DNA from: Chthoniobacterales bacterium
GTDB taxonomy: Bacteria; Verrucomicrobiota; Verrucomicrobiia; Chthoniobacterales; UBA10450
Reading direction: 5' to 3'
DNA: 5,981 nucleotides
Assembly (NCBI GenBank): GCA_013697015.1
Contig: JACCXL010000184.1
Location: 1-5,981, forward strand
A program made the translations under genes and the position numbers. This document shows positions 1-5,779 of this stretch, piece after piece; within the stretch, counting starts at the first letter, position 1, and every line of letters begins with the position of its first letter. Under the pieces are notes generated by a model. That model was not told the DNA's origin and did not search any database. It saw only the letters and a program-made list of their open reading frames with translations.

Positions 1-2
1 CG

Positions 3-593
3 CTCGCTTTCGCACGCATGCTGGACGATGCGCCGGAGAGTTGGACGCCCGAACGCATGCTGCATTACATCGAGGTGGATCGCTACCGCGGCGGCGAATG
101 CACGGGCGAATACCTGTCGCGTCTTCATTATCTCGAAGACTGGTTAACGGATAATGACCGGCGCGGCCTCGTCCAGGATCTCACACGCACTCTTGGCGGA
201 AAGAGCGTACCACATGCGGCTCGTGAAATGACAGTCGGCTGGCGCCATTATCGGTATCTGGCAGCGAATCGCGCGTTGCTCAGGCCCCTGCGCTCGATGG
301 AAGCTCGCGTTTCGGATCGCCCCCTTTATCAAATCCCGAAAGGTCGTGTTCCCGCGATTGAATCGAGGCTGCGGAGTGGCGATATCATTGGAATCGTTTC
401 GCGGGATGGTCCCAGACAATTCGCGACCTCACACGTCGGTCTTGCGTTGCGTGCCGAAGACGGTGTGCTGCATTTCATGCACGCTTCCGCGCCCCACAAT
501 TATGGCAAGGTCGTCATAGATTCGCGCCTGAGCACGTATCTAAATCGCTACCGTTCCGACTCGGGAATTTTGGTGGCGCGTCCACTCCGCTAA
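3..593 (+). CDS. DUF1460 (N-acetylmuramoyl-L-alanine amidase-like) protein, 5' partial
   Basis: This is the C-terminal part of a DUF1460 (PF07313) protein, a family with an NlpC/P60-like Cys-His hydrolase fold thought to cut or bind cell-wall peptides. The frame stays open to the window edge, reading LAFAR before the first visible ATG at 18, so that ATG is probably internal. In the family the catalytic Cys lies in a DC-T-FVE motif just before an ALA-like stretch, and LAFARML here matches that stretch. The catalytic Cys should therefore lie a few codons outside the window. Visible family features, counted from the ATG at 18, are RYRGG (22-26), the RLHYLEDWL block (35-43), GDIIGI (121-126), SHVGLAL with the likely catalytic His139, and FMHAS with His155. 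The C-terminus (GILVARPLR) is complete. The gene converges on the HPr gene, 9 bp away, and has no evident link to the transport operon. The family call is firm; the substrate is unknown. Confidence 0.88.
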   Translation, partial: LAFARMLDDAPESWTPERMLHYIEVDRYRGGECTGEYLSRLHYLEDWLTDNDRRGLVQDLTRTLGGKSVPHAAREMTVGWRHYRYLAANRALLRPLRSMEARVSDRPLYQIPKGRVPAIESRLRSGDIIGIVSRDGPRQFATSHVGLALRAEDGVLHFMHASAPHNYGKVVIDSRLSTYLNRYRSDSGILVARPLR

Positions 594-622
594 ATCTCAC
601 GATCAATCAACGTCGTGGAGAT
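594..622. other. Stem-loop between convergent genes
   Basis: Bases 594-602 pair with 613-622. This gives nine base pairs with one bulged G at 618 and a 10-nt loop (603-612). The element starts just after the DUF1460 stop codon and covers the stop and last codons of the HPr gene on the other strand. It could end or protect both converging transcripts. No T-tract follows on either strand, so it is not a classical intrinsic terminator, and chance is possible. Confidence 0.3.
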
Positions 623-902
623 CGCGCACGAGGCATTCGAGCACATCAACCGCGAGGTCGGCGTCGACACCACGCGCCTCGATCGTGACGGTTGCGCCGC
701 GCTCCAGGTTGGCACGCATCACTTCGATGAGACTGGTCGCGGAGAAGCGCTCCCCCTCTTTAATCAGCCAAATTTCGGAGCGAAAGCCGTGCGCTTTGCG
801 GACGAATTCAGCGGCGGGCCGCGCGTGCAATCCCAGCTCGTTTACGATCGTGATCTCACGCTGCGCCGAGGCGGGCTCGATTGAACGACGTGATAACCTC
901 AT
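603..902 (-). CDS. HPr-family phosphocarrier protein
   Basis: This 99-aa protein is an HPr-like phosphocarrier. In the family, EI phosphorylates HPr on a His using PEP-derived phosphate, and HPr passes it to sugar PTS enzymes or regulatory partners; HPr kinase can also modify a Ser. The active-site motif GLHARPAA (residues 24-31) holds His26 and Arg28. Ser57 in ATSLIEVM sits exactly 31 residues after His26, the same spacing as His15 and Ser46 in Bacillus HPr. The rest (ERGATVTIEARG, then a C-terminal helix) fits the fold. It has about 11 extra N-terminal residues compared with usual HPr. Its ATG overlaps the permease stop as ATGA (902-899), and a GGGGG run about 10 nt upstream can act as Shine-Dalgarno, so the start is well supported and coupling is likely. 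No EI, EIIA or HprK gene is present here. It may be a housekeeping HPr carried by this operon or a specialised regulatory one. Confidence 0.93.
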   Translation of the reverse strand: MRLSRRSIEPASAQREITIVNELGLHARPAAEFVRKAHGFRSEIWLIKEGERFSATSLIEVMRANLERGATVTIEARGVDADLAVDVLECLVRDLHDVD

Positions 903-1666
903 GCCTGGCTTGTCCCCCAGCGACGATGCAGGAATCGCTCGATCGGTGAGAAGAAGATTTTATCCGCGAGCAATCCAATCACGACGATGACGACGATGAT
1001 TCCAATCACCTGATCCATCGCGCTCAACTCGCGCCCATAATGCAGCAATTGGCCAAGACCAAACCCCGTCAGGATCGTAACGAAAATCTCAGCAGCCATG
1101 AGCGAACGCCACGCAAACGCCCAGCCTTGCTTCATCCCGCTGACCACGAACGGCAATGCCGCGGGGAGAATGACTTTCAACCACATGTGCAGTCCCTTCG
1201 ATCCCATCGTGAGGGCCGCGCGACGGAAAATGGGCGGGACGTTTCGGACACCGGTGTCCGTCGCGATTACGACCGACCAGAGCGTGCCCATCACGACCAC
1301 GAACAGCATCGCGGCCTCGCTCTGGCCAAACCAAAGCAGGGCGAGCGGAACCCAGCAGACACTCGGCAAAGTCTGCAAACCGAGCGCCATTGTGCCGATT
1401 GTGTCGCGAAACAAATTCCAGCGGGCCGTCAAGAGCCCAAGAGGAAGGCCGCCGATCATACCGACAAAGTAGCCAATGAGAAGCCGGCGCATCGTAATAA
1501 TGGTGGCGTGCCAGAGCGTTCCATCTTCGGCCGCGCTCTTCAGATAGTTGCCGACTTGCTCAGGAGCCGGAAGAAGCACCGGCGACCAGAGCCGGGCACG
1601 GAAGGCCCATTCCCAGATCAGAAGCAGGGTGACGAAAAACGCGGCGGAGAACAGGAAACGCTTCAT
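899..1666 (-). CDS. ABC transporter permease, SsuC/NrtB/TauC type
   Basis: This is the inner-membrane channel subunit of a binding-protein-dependent importer (BPD_transp_1 family). At 255 aa it has the usual length for SsuC, TauC and NrtB proteins. Hydrophobic segments are visible at about residues 4-20, 62-80, 92-112, 117-136, 170-190 and 219-237. The cytoplasmic EAA coupling loop lies at about 149-172 (RAALTMGSKG then VILPAALP), with the conserved Gly155 and I-LP end; Arg149 replaces the usual Glu. The N-terminal LLPAPEQV stretch is typical of this subfamily, which normally works as a homodimer with one ATPase pair. The start ATG at 1666 overlaps the ATPase stop by 4 nt (ATGA), and its own stop overlaps the HPr start in the same way. 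It should partner the ATPase and binding protein just upstream. The imported compound cannot be determined from the permease. Confidence 0.94.
   Translation of the reverse strand: MKRFLFSAAFFVTLLLIWEWAFRARLWSPVLLPAPEQVGNYLKSAAEDGTLWHATIITMRRLLIGYFVGMIGGLPLGLLTARWNLFRDTIGTMALGLQTLPSVCWVPLALLWFGQSEAAMLFVVVMGTLWSVVIATDTGVRNVPPIFRRAALTMGSKGLHMWLKVILPAALPFVVSGMKQGWAFAWRSLMAAEIFVTILTGFGLGQLLHYGRELSAMDQVIGIIVVIVVIGLLADKIFFSPIERFLHRRWGTSQA
1245..1260. repeat. Perfect 16-bp palindrome inside the permease gene
   Basis: CGGACACCGGTGTCCG reads the same on both strands and lies in the codons for TDTGVR (about residues 136-141) of the permease. It is the longest perfect palindrome I noticed. There is no sign of a mobile element or a gene boundary here, and the encoded residues sit in a normal part of the protein, so it is probably coincidental. 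Confidence 0.45.
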
Positions 1667-2493
1667 TCGCCGATTTCTTCGCTGTCGTGCGTGAGGCCTT
1701 TGAGGGAGCGCATGATGCGCGTCGCATAACTCGCCAGATCGACGCTGTTGATGTCCCGCGGTCGCGGCAGGTCAACCACGAATTCTTCCCGTATGCGGCC
1801 CGGGTGCGGCGAAAACAGCAAGACGCGATCTCCCAGGCACGCTGCCTCGCGGACGTTGTGCGTGACAAAAACGATCGTCTTACGGCGCGACTTCCAGATT
1901 CGCTGGATGTCGCCATAAAGTTGTTCGCGAGTCAGCGCATCGAGCGCGGCGAACGGCTCGTCCATCAGCAGGACGCGCGGATTCGGGGCCAGCGCGCGGG
2001 CGAGTGCGACGCGCTGTTTCATTCCGCCGGAAAGCTCGTGGATATTTGCGTGCTCGAAGCGCGTCAACCCGACGAGCTCGAGGTAATACTTTGCCACGTC
2101 GCGGCGATCTTTGTTCGTTAGATTCGCTTTCAGCTTCAGGCCAAAAAGCACGTTTCCTAAGACATCCAGCCAGGGGAAAAGGGCCGGTTCCTGAAACATC
2201 ACAAGGCGCTCGCGCCCGGGCCCGGCGACCGGCTTGCCATCAGCGAGCACCCGCCCGCTGTCGGGTTTTTCCAGACCGGCGATGATATTGAGCAGGGTCG
2301 ATTTGCCGCAGCCGCTCGCGCCCACCAGGCAAACGAATTCCGCTTCCGCTACCTGCAGGCTGACGCGATCGAGCGCCAGGACGTTTCCGGTCGCGCTTTG
2401 GAAGCTCTTCGAGACCTCGTCAATCGAGAGCTTGGACGGTGCGATGACCTCCAGCTCTTCGGTTGCCGAGGAGCGCGCGACGGTATGATGCAT
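1663..2493 (-). CDS. ABC transporter ATP-binding protein, SsuB/NrtD/TauB type
   Basis: This 276-aa ATPase powers the importer from the cytoplasmic face. All motifs are intact: Walker A GASGCGKST (58-66), Q-loop Gln101 in MFQEPALFPWL, signature LSGGMKQR (154-161), Walker B VLLMDEP (174-180) with catalytic Glu179, D-loop ALD (183-185) and switch His212 in FVTHNVREA. The VMFQEPALFPW wording around the Q-loop and the absence of a C-terminal regulatory domain place it with nitrate/sulfonate/taurine ATPases rather than MalK-like ones. The first 20 or so residues before KLSIDEVSKSF are an unconserved-looking extension. The ATG at 2493 shares one base with the binding-protein stop (TGATG), and its stop overlaps the permease start as ATGA. 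Upstream of the ATG there is no clear Shine-Dalgarno, which fits translation coupled to the preceding gene. Confidence 0.96.
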   Translation of the reverse strand: MHHTVARSSATEELEVIAPSKLSIDEVSKSFQSATGNVLALDRVSLQVAEAEFVCLVGASGCGKSTLLNIIAGLEKPDSGRVLADGKPVAGPGRERLVMFQEPALFPWLDVLGNVLFGLKLKANLTNKDRRDVAKYYLELVGLTRFEHANIHELSGGMKQRVALARALAPNPRVLLMDEPFAALDALTREQLYGDIQRIWKSRRKTIVFVTHNVREAACLGDRVLLFSPHPGRIREEFVVDLPRPRDINSVDLASYATRIMRSLKGLTHDSEEIGE

Positions 2494-3461
2494 CAGGGTG
2501 ATTCGATCAGCTTCGAGGTGTCGGTCGCGCCCTTCAGGAAGCCGGAGTCTTTTCCGTCCTGGACAGACTTGGCGACCAATTCACGCGAGATCTCGGTAGT
2601 GAAGAGAATGCGCTTCCAGGCTTGTGCGACGGCTTCGGGCGGGAAGGCGGCTTTTGTTTCCGCCTTCAGTTCATCGATAAGCAGTTTTTGCGCCTCGTCG
2701 GGGTTGGCTTGGATCCACTGAGTCAGCTCTGCGTTGGCTGCGGCGATCTTCCGTGCGAGATCCCGATGGCCCGTCAGAAACTTGGCGCTTGAGACGAGCC
2801 AGGTGGTGATCACCTCTTTGTCCTCGAAGAAAACTTTCGCGTTTGCGTCGCGCTCCAGTCGCGTCACCCATGGCTCTACTGTCCAGACCGCGTCGACGCC
2901 GCCGTTTTGCAGCAACGCCAGCTGGTCCGCATTGGCTGTCGGCAGCACGGTGACATCGCCGCCGGTTTGCGTGACCTTGTACCCTTGCGCCTTCAACCAG
3001 GCACGACAGGAAATGTCCTGCGTGTTGCCAGGCTGAGGGGTCGCGATTTTCCGCCCACGGAAATCTGCTGGCGTTTTGAGCGCGCCGTCTGATTTGACGA
3101 CCAGAGCCGCGCCGCCTTTGGCGGCGCCTGAAATAACGCGGATCTCTTCGCCATTCGATTTTAAGTGAGCGTTCAATGCCGGGCCCGGCCCGATATAGGT
3201 GAGATCGAGTGAGCCGGCGAAGATTGCTTCTGTCGCGGATGGTCCCGCATTGTAGGTAAACCATTCTATGTTCAGGTTCGAGCCGAGCCGCTGCTCGAAC
3301 CACCCTTTCCCCTGCCGCGAGAGCGCGTGCGCGATGACGCCCTGAGCGTGCGTAATGTTCGGAAAATGTCCGAACCGCAGTGTGATCTTCTGCTCCGCCG
3401 ATGCAGTGTGGGCACAAAGGAACAATGTGCCGAGGAATGCTGCGATGCGTTTTGTCGTCAT
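2493..3461 (-). CDS. Periplasmic substrate-binding protein, SsuA/NrtA (NMT1-like) family
   Basis: This is a 322-aa extracytoplasmic solute-binding protein that would capture the ligand and deliver it to the permease. A Sec signal peptide is clear: MTTKR, a hydrophobic core (6-16) and a TASA cleavage site, probably after Ala22. Cys16 has Leu before it, so it is not a lipobox. The mature part shows features of the NMT1/SsuA-like superfamily: RFGHFPNITHAQG (29-41), AIFAGSLDLTYIGPGPA (79-95), DFRGRKIATPQPGNTQD (133-149), the LLQNGGVDAVWTVEPWV segment (183-199), and a helical C-terminus. Family ligands include alkanesulfonates, taurine, nitrate, bicarbonate and pyrimidine precursors. The sequence alone does not choose among them; Rrf2 and YezD-like neighbours hint at organosulfur. 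The start is 20 nt after the porin stop, with only weak Shine-Dalgarno potential. The 3' end shares one base with the ATPase start. Confidence 0.94.
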   Translation of the reverse strand: MTTKRIAAFLGTLFLCAHTASAEQKITLRFGHFPNITHAQGVIAHALSRQGKGWFEQRLGSNLNIEWFTYNAGPSATEAIFAGSLDLTYIGPGPALNAHLKSNGEEIRVISGAAKGGAALVVKSDGALKTPADFRGRKIATPQPGNTQDISCRAWLKAQGYKVTQTGGDVTVLPTANADQLALLQNGGVDAVWTVEPWVTRLERDANAKVFFEDKEVITTWLVSSAKFLTGHRDLARKIAAANAELTQWIQANPDEAQKLLIDELKAETKAAFPPEAVAQAWKRILFTTEISRELVAKSVQDGKDSGFLKGATDTSKLIESP

Positions 3462-3481
3462 AATTGGATCTGTTGGACTGT

Positions 3482-4903
3482 TTAGTAGGTGAAGATTGCC
3501 ATGAGGTAACCGAAGTCCGCATCGTCAGCAGGCCCGGTATCGCGCAAATAATCACCGGCGAAGAAGTGGCTGTAGCCACCCTGCACCTTGACATTTTTAT
3601 TCACTTCGTACGTCGCGCTGAGATCGATTTCCTGGCCCGCGAAATTGCGTGCCCCGATCGTGCGCACATCACGGCCGTCCGGAGTGCGCGTGCGCAGGGT
3701 TGAGAGACCGTTCGAGCGGTACCAGAAATCGTGCGTGTCGGCGAGCCAGAACGCGTGGCAGTCAAATTCCACATCCAGCTTCTTGACCGGCTTGACGTTG
3801 AATTGAGCGCGCGCGTCGTGGATGTTTCGCCAGCCGAACTCGTCCATGAAACCGTACTTGTCGTGGTTGGACGGGAACAGGTTCTGGAACGACTCCGAGT
3901 TGTTGTCGTTTGGATTGTGGTCACCCGACGCGTAGTCGTACTCCAAGCCAACGCGAGGACTCCACGGGAGTTTCTTCGCCGTGTAGCCGCCGGAGACATG
4001 CGCGGCGAAAGCTGAGAGATCGAACCGGCGTGAATCAGTCGTACTTTGGTAGAGATCCCCAGTTTCGTAGGCCGCTTCCGCGGCGTAATCCCAGCCGTTC
4101 CAAGCGTCGGGGTTGGATTTAACGCGCGCACCAACCGTGGCGAAGCGCGCGGCGGGTCCATTCCAAGTGCCCTCAGGATCGACGCGGTTGGTCGGGTCGA
4201 GGTCGGCTTGGTTGTCGTTTTTGTCCCGATAGTAGAAGTAGAGGTCGGTCGTCTGCTTCGGCACATAATCAGTTGAGAAATAGACGCCCCCGAAGTTGTC
4301 CGCCGCATCGCTATCGTCGAAGTCGTGGCGCTTGATTTGCACCGGGCGCGCCAAAAACGGCTCAATCCAAAAGTGAGGCTCTTCGAAACGGAACCGAAGC
4401 GCATCGAAGGTGCGTCCGAAGTTACCCCACCTCGAATCGGCCACGAGGCGGCTGTCACCGTAACTGATCGCTTGGCGCCCTATCGTTAAGAGAAGCGGAA
4501 ACTTCTTCACGTCCCCGAGCGAGACATAGGCCTGACGAAGATCGAAAGTGTCGTCGCCCTCGGCGCTGCGGACGCCGGGGATGTTGGCGCGGTCTGAAAA
4601 TGCCTCGCGCACGTCCTGCGTTTGGCCGTAAAGTTTCACCCAGGAAACCGGCTTAATGGTTGCGCCAAACCTGAAACGGTTGAGCAACCACGAGTCGTCG
4701 TTATCGTCATCGATTGATGAGTCGAAATCGCGGTTGTTCTCGCGGATCTCGCCGCGAACCCGCTCTTCGATGTCGAAAATCAAACGGCCATCCCAGAAGC
4801 TGAAGGGATTCGCTTCCTTCTTTTTAACGGTTGCTTTCACGGCTGGAGACGCGGTTTCGCCGGACCTAAGCGTTCCAGGGGGCAGTGCAAACCAGCACGC
4901 CAA
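3482..4903 (-). CDS. Alginate-export-family outer-membrane porin, barrel reading frame
   Basis: This frame encodes 473 residues of an Alginate_exp (PF13372, AlgE-like) beta-barrel, a family that includes the Pseudomonas alginate exporter and many narrow anion-permeable porins. Recognisable pieces are LLNRFRFGATIKPVSWVKLY (73-92), a DLRQAYVSLG strand, TIGRQAISYGDSRLVADSRW, then GNFGRTFDALRF, followed by alternating strands. It ends in FTY with a terminal aromatic, the normal BAM-recognised barrel end. Asp/Asn-rich loops stand out (FDSSIDDDNDD near 60-70, and GDHNPNDNNSES). The only start in this frame is a TTG at 4903, followed by a soluble-looking MACWFALPPGTLRSG, and a TGA at 4918-4916 closes the frame above it. 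No signal peptide is possible from it, so this is not the natural N-terminus. The real one appears to lie at 4967 in another frame. Position before the binding protein suggests solute uptake rather than polymer export. Confidence 0.9.
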   Translation of the reverse strand: MACWFALPPGTLRSGETASPAVKATVKKKEANPFSFWDGRLIFDIEERVRGEIRENNRDFDSSIDDDNDDSWLLNRFRFGATIKPVSWVKLYGQTQDVREAFSDRANIPGVRSAEGDDTFDLRQAYVSLGDVKKFPLLLTIGRQAISYGDSRLVADSRWGNFGRTFDALRFRFEEPHFWIEPFLARPVQIKRHDFDDSDAADNFGGVYFSTDYVPKQTTDLYFYYRDKNDNQADLDPTNRVDPEGTWNGPAARFATVGARVKSNPDAWNGWDYAAEAAYETGDLYQSTTDSRRFDLSAFAAHVSGGYTAKKLPWSPRVGLEYDYASGDHNPNDNNSESFQNLFPSNHDKYGFMDEFGWRNIHDARAQFNVKPVKKLDVEFDCHAFWLADTHDFWYRSNGLSTLRTRTPDGRDVRTIGARNFAGQEIDLSATYEVNKNVKVQGGYSHFFAGDYLRDTGPADDADFGYLMAIFTY

Positions 4904-4967
4904 TCGCGAGCAGGCTCAAGCGGTGAGCAGCGGACCGGCTCTTCCGATAAAGAAGGTGTTTGTTCAT
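4866..4967 (-). pseudogene. Detached signal-peptide start of the porin, out of frame
   Basis: From ATG at 4967 a 33-codon frame reads MNKHLLYRKSRSAAHRLS, then LLAIGVLVCTAPWNA, and stops at TAG (4868-4866). It has a basic n-region, a hydrophobic core (residues 17-28) and a small-residue site near Ala29, which is the signal peptide the porin lacks. Dropping one C from the CCCCC run joins it to the barrel as T-A-P-G-T-L-R-S. The result is a 494-aa precursor, a normal length for this family. The ATG itself has no nearby Shine-Dalgarno. A GTG at 4986, 9 nt after GGAGG, is an alternative start but lies in the third frame. The assignment rests on this reconstruction and is fairly sure; whether the break is real in the organism is not. 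Confidence 0.72.
4878..4882. other. Five-base C/G run at the inferred porin frameshift
   Basis: The run is GGGGG on the given strand and CCCCC in the porin mRNA. The signal-peptide frame and the barrel frame differ by exactly one extra nucleotide, and this is the only homopolymer of note between the signal core and the TAG at 4868-4866. Removing one base here restores one continuous gene. The exact position cannot be fixed; any one-base loss close by would do the same. Confidence 0.6.
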
Positions 4968-4975
4968 TGTGATTG

Positions 4976-4983
4976 TTTTTTTT
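4976..4983. repeat. Eight-base A/T run just before the porin start
   Basis: The porin-sense strand has AAAAAAAA directly after a GTG (4986-4984) that follows GGAGG with 9-nt spacing. With seven A residues instead of eight, GTG would read V-K-K-T-I-T and run in frame into the ATG at 4967 and the signal peptide. With eight it reads into a third frame. Confidence 0.5.
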
Positions 4984-4995
4984 CACTGGAATGAA

Positions 4996-5010
4996 CCTCC
5001 GGATGTCCGG
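4996..5010 (-). promoter_or_regulatory. GGAGG ribosome-binding site abutting an inverted repeat
   Basis: In the roughly 100-bp spacer between the YezD-like gene and the porin, the - strand reads CCGGACATCCGGAGG. The CCGGA/TCCGG arms (4999-5010, 2-nt centre) form an inverted repeat whose last two bases are also the first two of the GGAGG Shine-Dalgarno (5000-4996). It could be an operator, or a small hairpin that limits ribosome access to the porin message. With 5-bp arms it may be chance. No clear intrinsic terminator or recognised riboswitch is visible in the rest of the spacer. Confidence 0.35.
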
Positions 5011-5067
5011 TTGGTGCTCTTCATCGGGGGCTACTACGTATTCCTCCAGGCGTCTGGCCGGCGAAAT

Positions 5068-5232
5068 TTATTCGTGTGCGTCCACCGCGTTAACGCGCGT
5101 TTTCTCGGTCCGTTCGATCTGCGTCACTTTTGAATCGTGCACGATGATCTGAACCACGCCGAAGCGCAGCGTCTGCACTTTCTCGCGCACAAGTTCCAAC
5201 CAGTCAGGCGACTCGGGTTCGTGCTGTCTCAT
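5068..5232 (-). CDS. DUF2292 / YezD-like small protein
   Basis: This 54-aa protein matches the DUF2292 (PF10055, YezD) family. The core WLELVREKVQTLRFG (residues 11-25), then VVQIIVHDSKVTQIERTEKTR (26-46), is the family's diagnostic helix plus two-strand pattern, ending in the conserved Q-IERTEK. Its biochemical role is unknown. In many bacteria members sit beside sulfate or sulfonate assimilation genes; I state this from general knowledge, not a search. The start ATG at 5232 is chosen because MRQHE begins just before the conserved core and AAAGGAAA lies about 5 nt upstream. A longer frame of 118 codons starting at 5424 is only read-through of the Rrf2 region. The gene overlaps the Rrf2 3' end by 29 nt in another frame. 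About 100 bp separate it from the porin, so it could be read with the transporter or mainly with Rrf2. Confidence 0.88.
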   Translation of the reverse strand: MRQHEPESPDWLELVREKVQTLRFGVVQIIVHDSKVTQIERTEKTRVNAVDAHE

Positions 5233-5779
5233 ACGATTTCCTTTCGGTGATGGCAGACTTCGTTCGCGGATAAACAGGAGAATTCCCGAGCAATGCTTCC
5301 AGATTGACGGACCGGGAGGCAAAAGCTGGCGCGACTTTGTCGCGGCGCATTTTGCGCAAGGTAATGGCAACGATGTCGGCGAGCGTGTAGCGGTCGAGAA
5401 TTTTGGCGATCGCGTTTCGCACATCGAACATCAGCATGCGAAGGCCACAATGCGCTTCGTCCGGACAACTGCAGCGAGCGTAGGCGGTGCGACTGACACA
5501 GGGGATGGGAGCCAGCGGTCCGTCGATTAAGCGAATGACCGCGCCGAACTTAATTCGGCCCATTTTCCTTCCGAGCGAATAGCCCCCGAGCTTGCCCCGC
5601 TTGCTCTCGACATAACCGCCGGCTTTCAATTGCGTGAAAATTTGCTCGAGGAATTTCGTCGGCAACTTCTCTTTCGCGGCTAACTCGCTAATTTGAAGAA
5701 TCGGGCGACCAAGTTCGGATGCGATGCCAAGATCGATCAACGCCCGGAGCGCGTACTCGCCGCGTTTGGAAAGTCTCAT
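5204..5779 (-). CDS. Rrf2-family transcriptional regulator with four-Cys cluster
   Basis: This 191-aa protein is a winged-helix regulator of the Rrf2 family (IscR, NsrR, CymR relatives). The start MRLSKRGEYALRALIDL is the classic family N-terminus, so ATG at 5779 is well supported although no strong Shine-Dalgarno precedes it. The helix-turn-helix and wing follow in SELAAKEKLPTKFLEQIFTQ (31-50), then LKAGGYVESKRGKLGGYSL (51-69), and a dimer helix lies after 110. Four Cys residues lie at 94, 103, 105 and 111 (C-X8-C-X-C-X5-C), the region where IscR and NsrR hold a Fe-S cluster, so a redox, iron or NO-sensing cofactor is possible. Some Rrf2 proteins instead sense cysteine metabolism through protein contacts. 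The protein has a C-terminal extension of about 40 residues past the usual core (from about 150), whose last codons overlap the YezD-like gene. It heads the cluster and is its likely regulator. Confidence 0.94.
   Translation of the reverse strand: MRLSKRGEYALRALIDLGIASELGRPILQISELAAKEKLPTKFLEQIFTQLKAGGYVESKRGKLGGYSLGRKMGRIKFGAVIRLIDGPLAPIPCVSRTAYARCSCPDEAHCGLRMLMFDVRNAIAKILDRYTLADIVAITLRKMRRDKVAPAFASRSVNLEALLGNSPVYPRTKSAITERKSYETARTRVA

Noticed and set aside
977..1003. Repeated ACGATG-like units resembling a microsatellite
   Set aside because: They encode the Ile/Val-rich membrane segment IGIIVVIVV of the permease; Ile and Val codons explain the pattern.
1040..1729. A 229-codon open frame on the + strand opposite the permease and ATPase
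   Set aside because: Its product is a low-complexity Arg/Glu/His-rich protein of the kind made by antisense reading of GC-rich genes. The opposite strand holds a clear permease.
3178..3189. GCCGGGCCCGGC palindrome
   Set aside because: It encodes Gly-Pro-Gly-Pro-Ala in the binding protein; repeated GGC and CCG codons give such symmetry without regulatory meaning.
2671..3594. A 307-codon - strand frame over the binding protein
   Set aside because: It is an Arg-rich shadow with no domain; the frame used for the binding protein has a signal peptide and family motifs.
3601..4458. A 285-codon - strand frame inside the porin gene
   Set aside because: Its product is almost entirely Arg, Ser and Thr, typical of out-of-frame reading, while the other frame carries a recognisable barrel.
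4968..5067. Possible riboswitch (such as SAM type) or intrinsic terminator in the spacer before the porin
   Set aside because: At about 100 bp I see no conserved riboswitch core, and only a weak CCAG/CTGG pairing near 5048-5059 without a T-tract.
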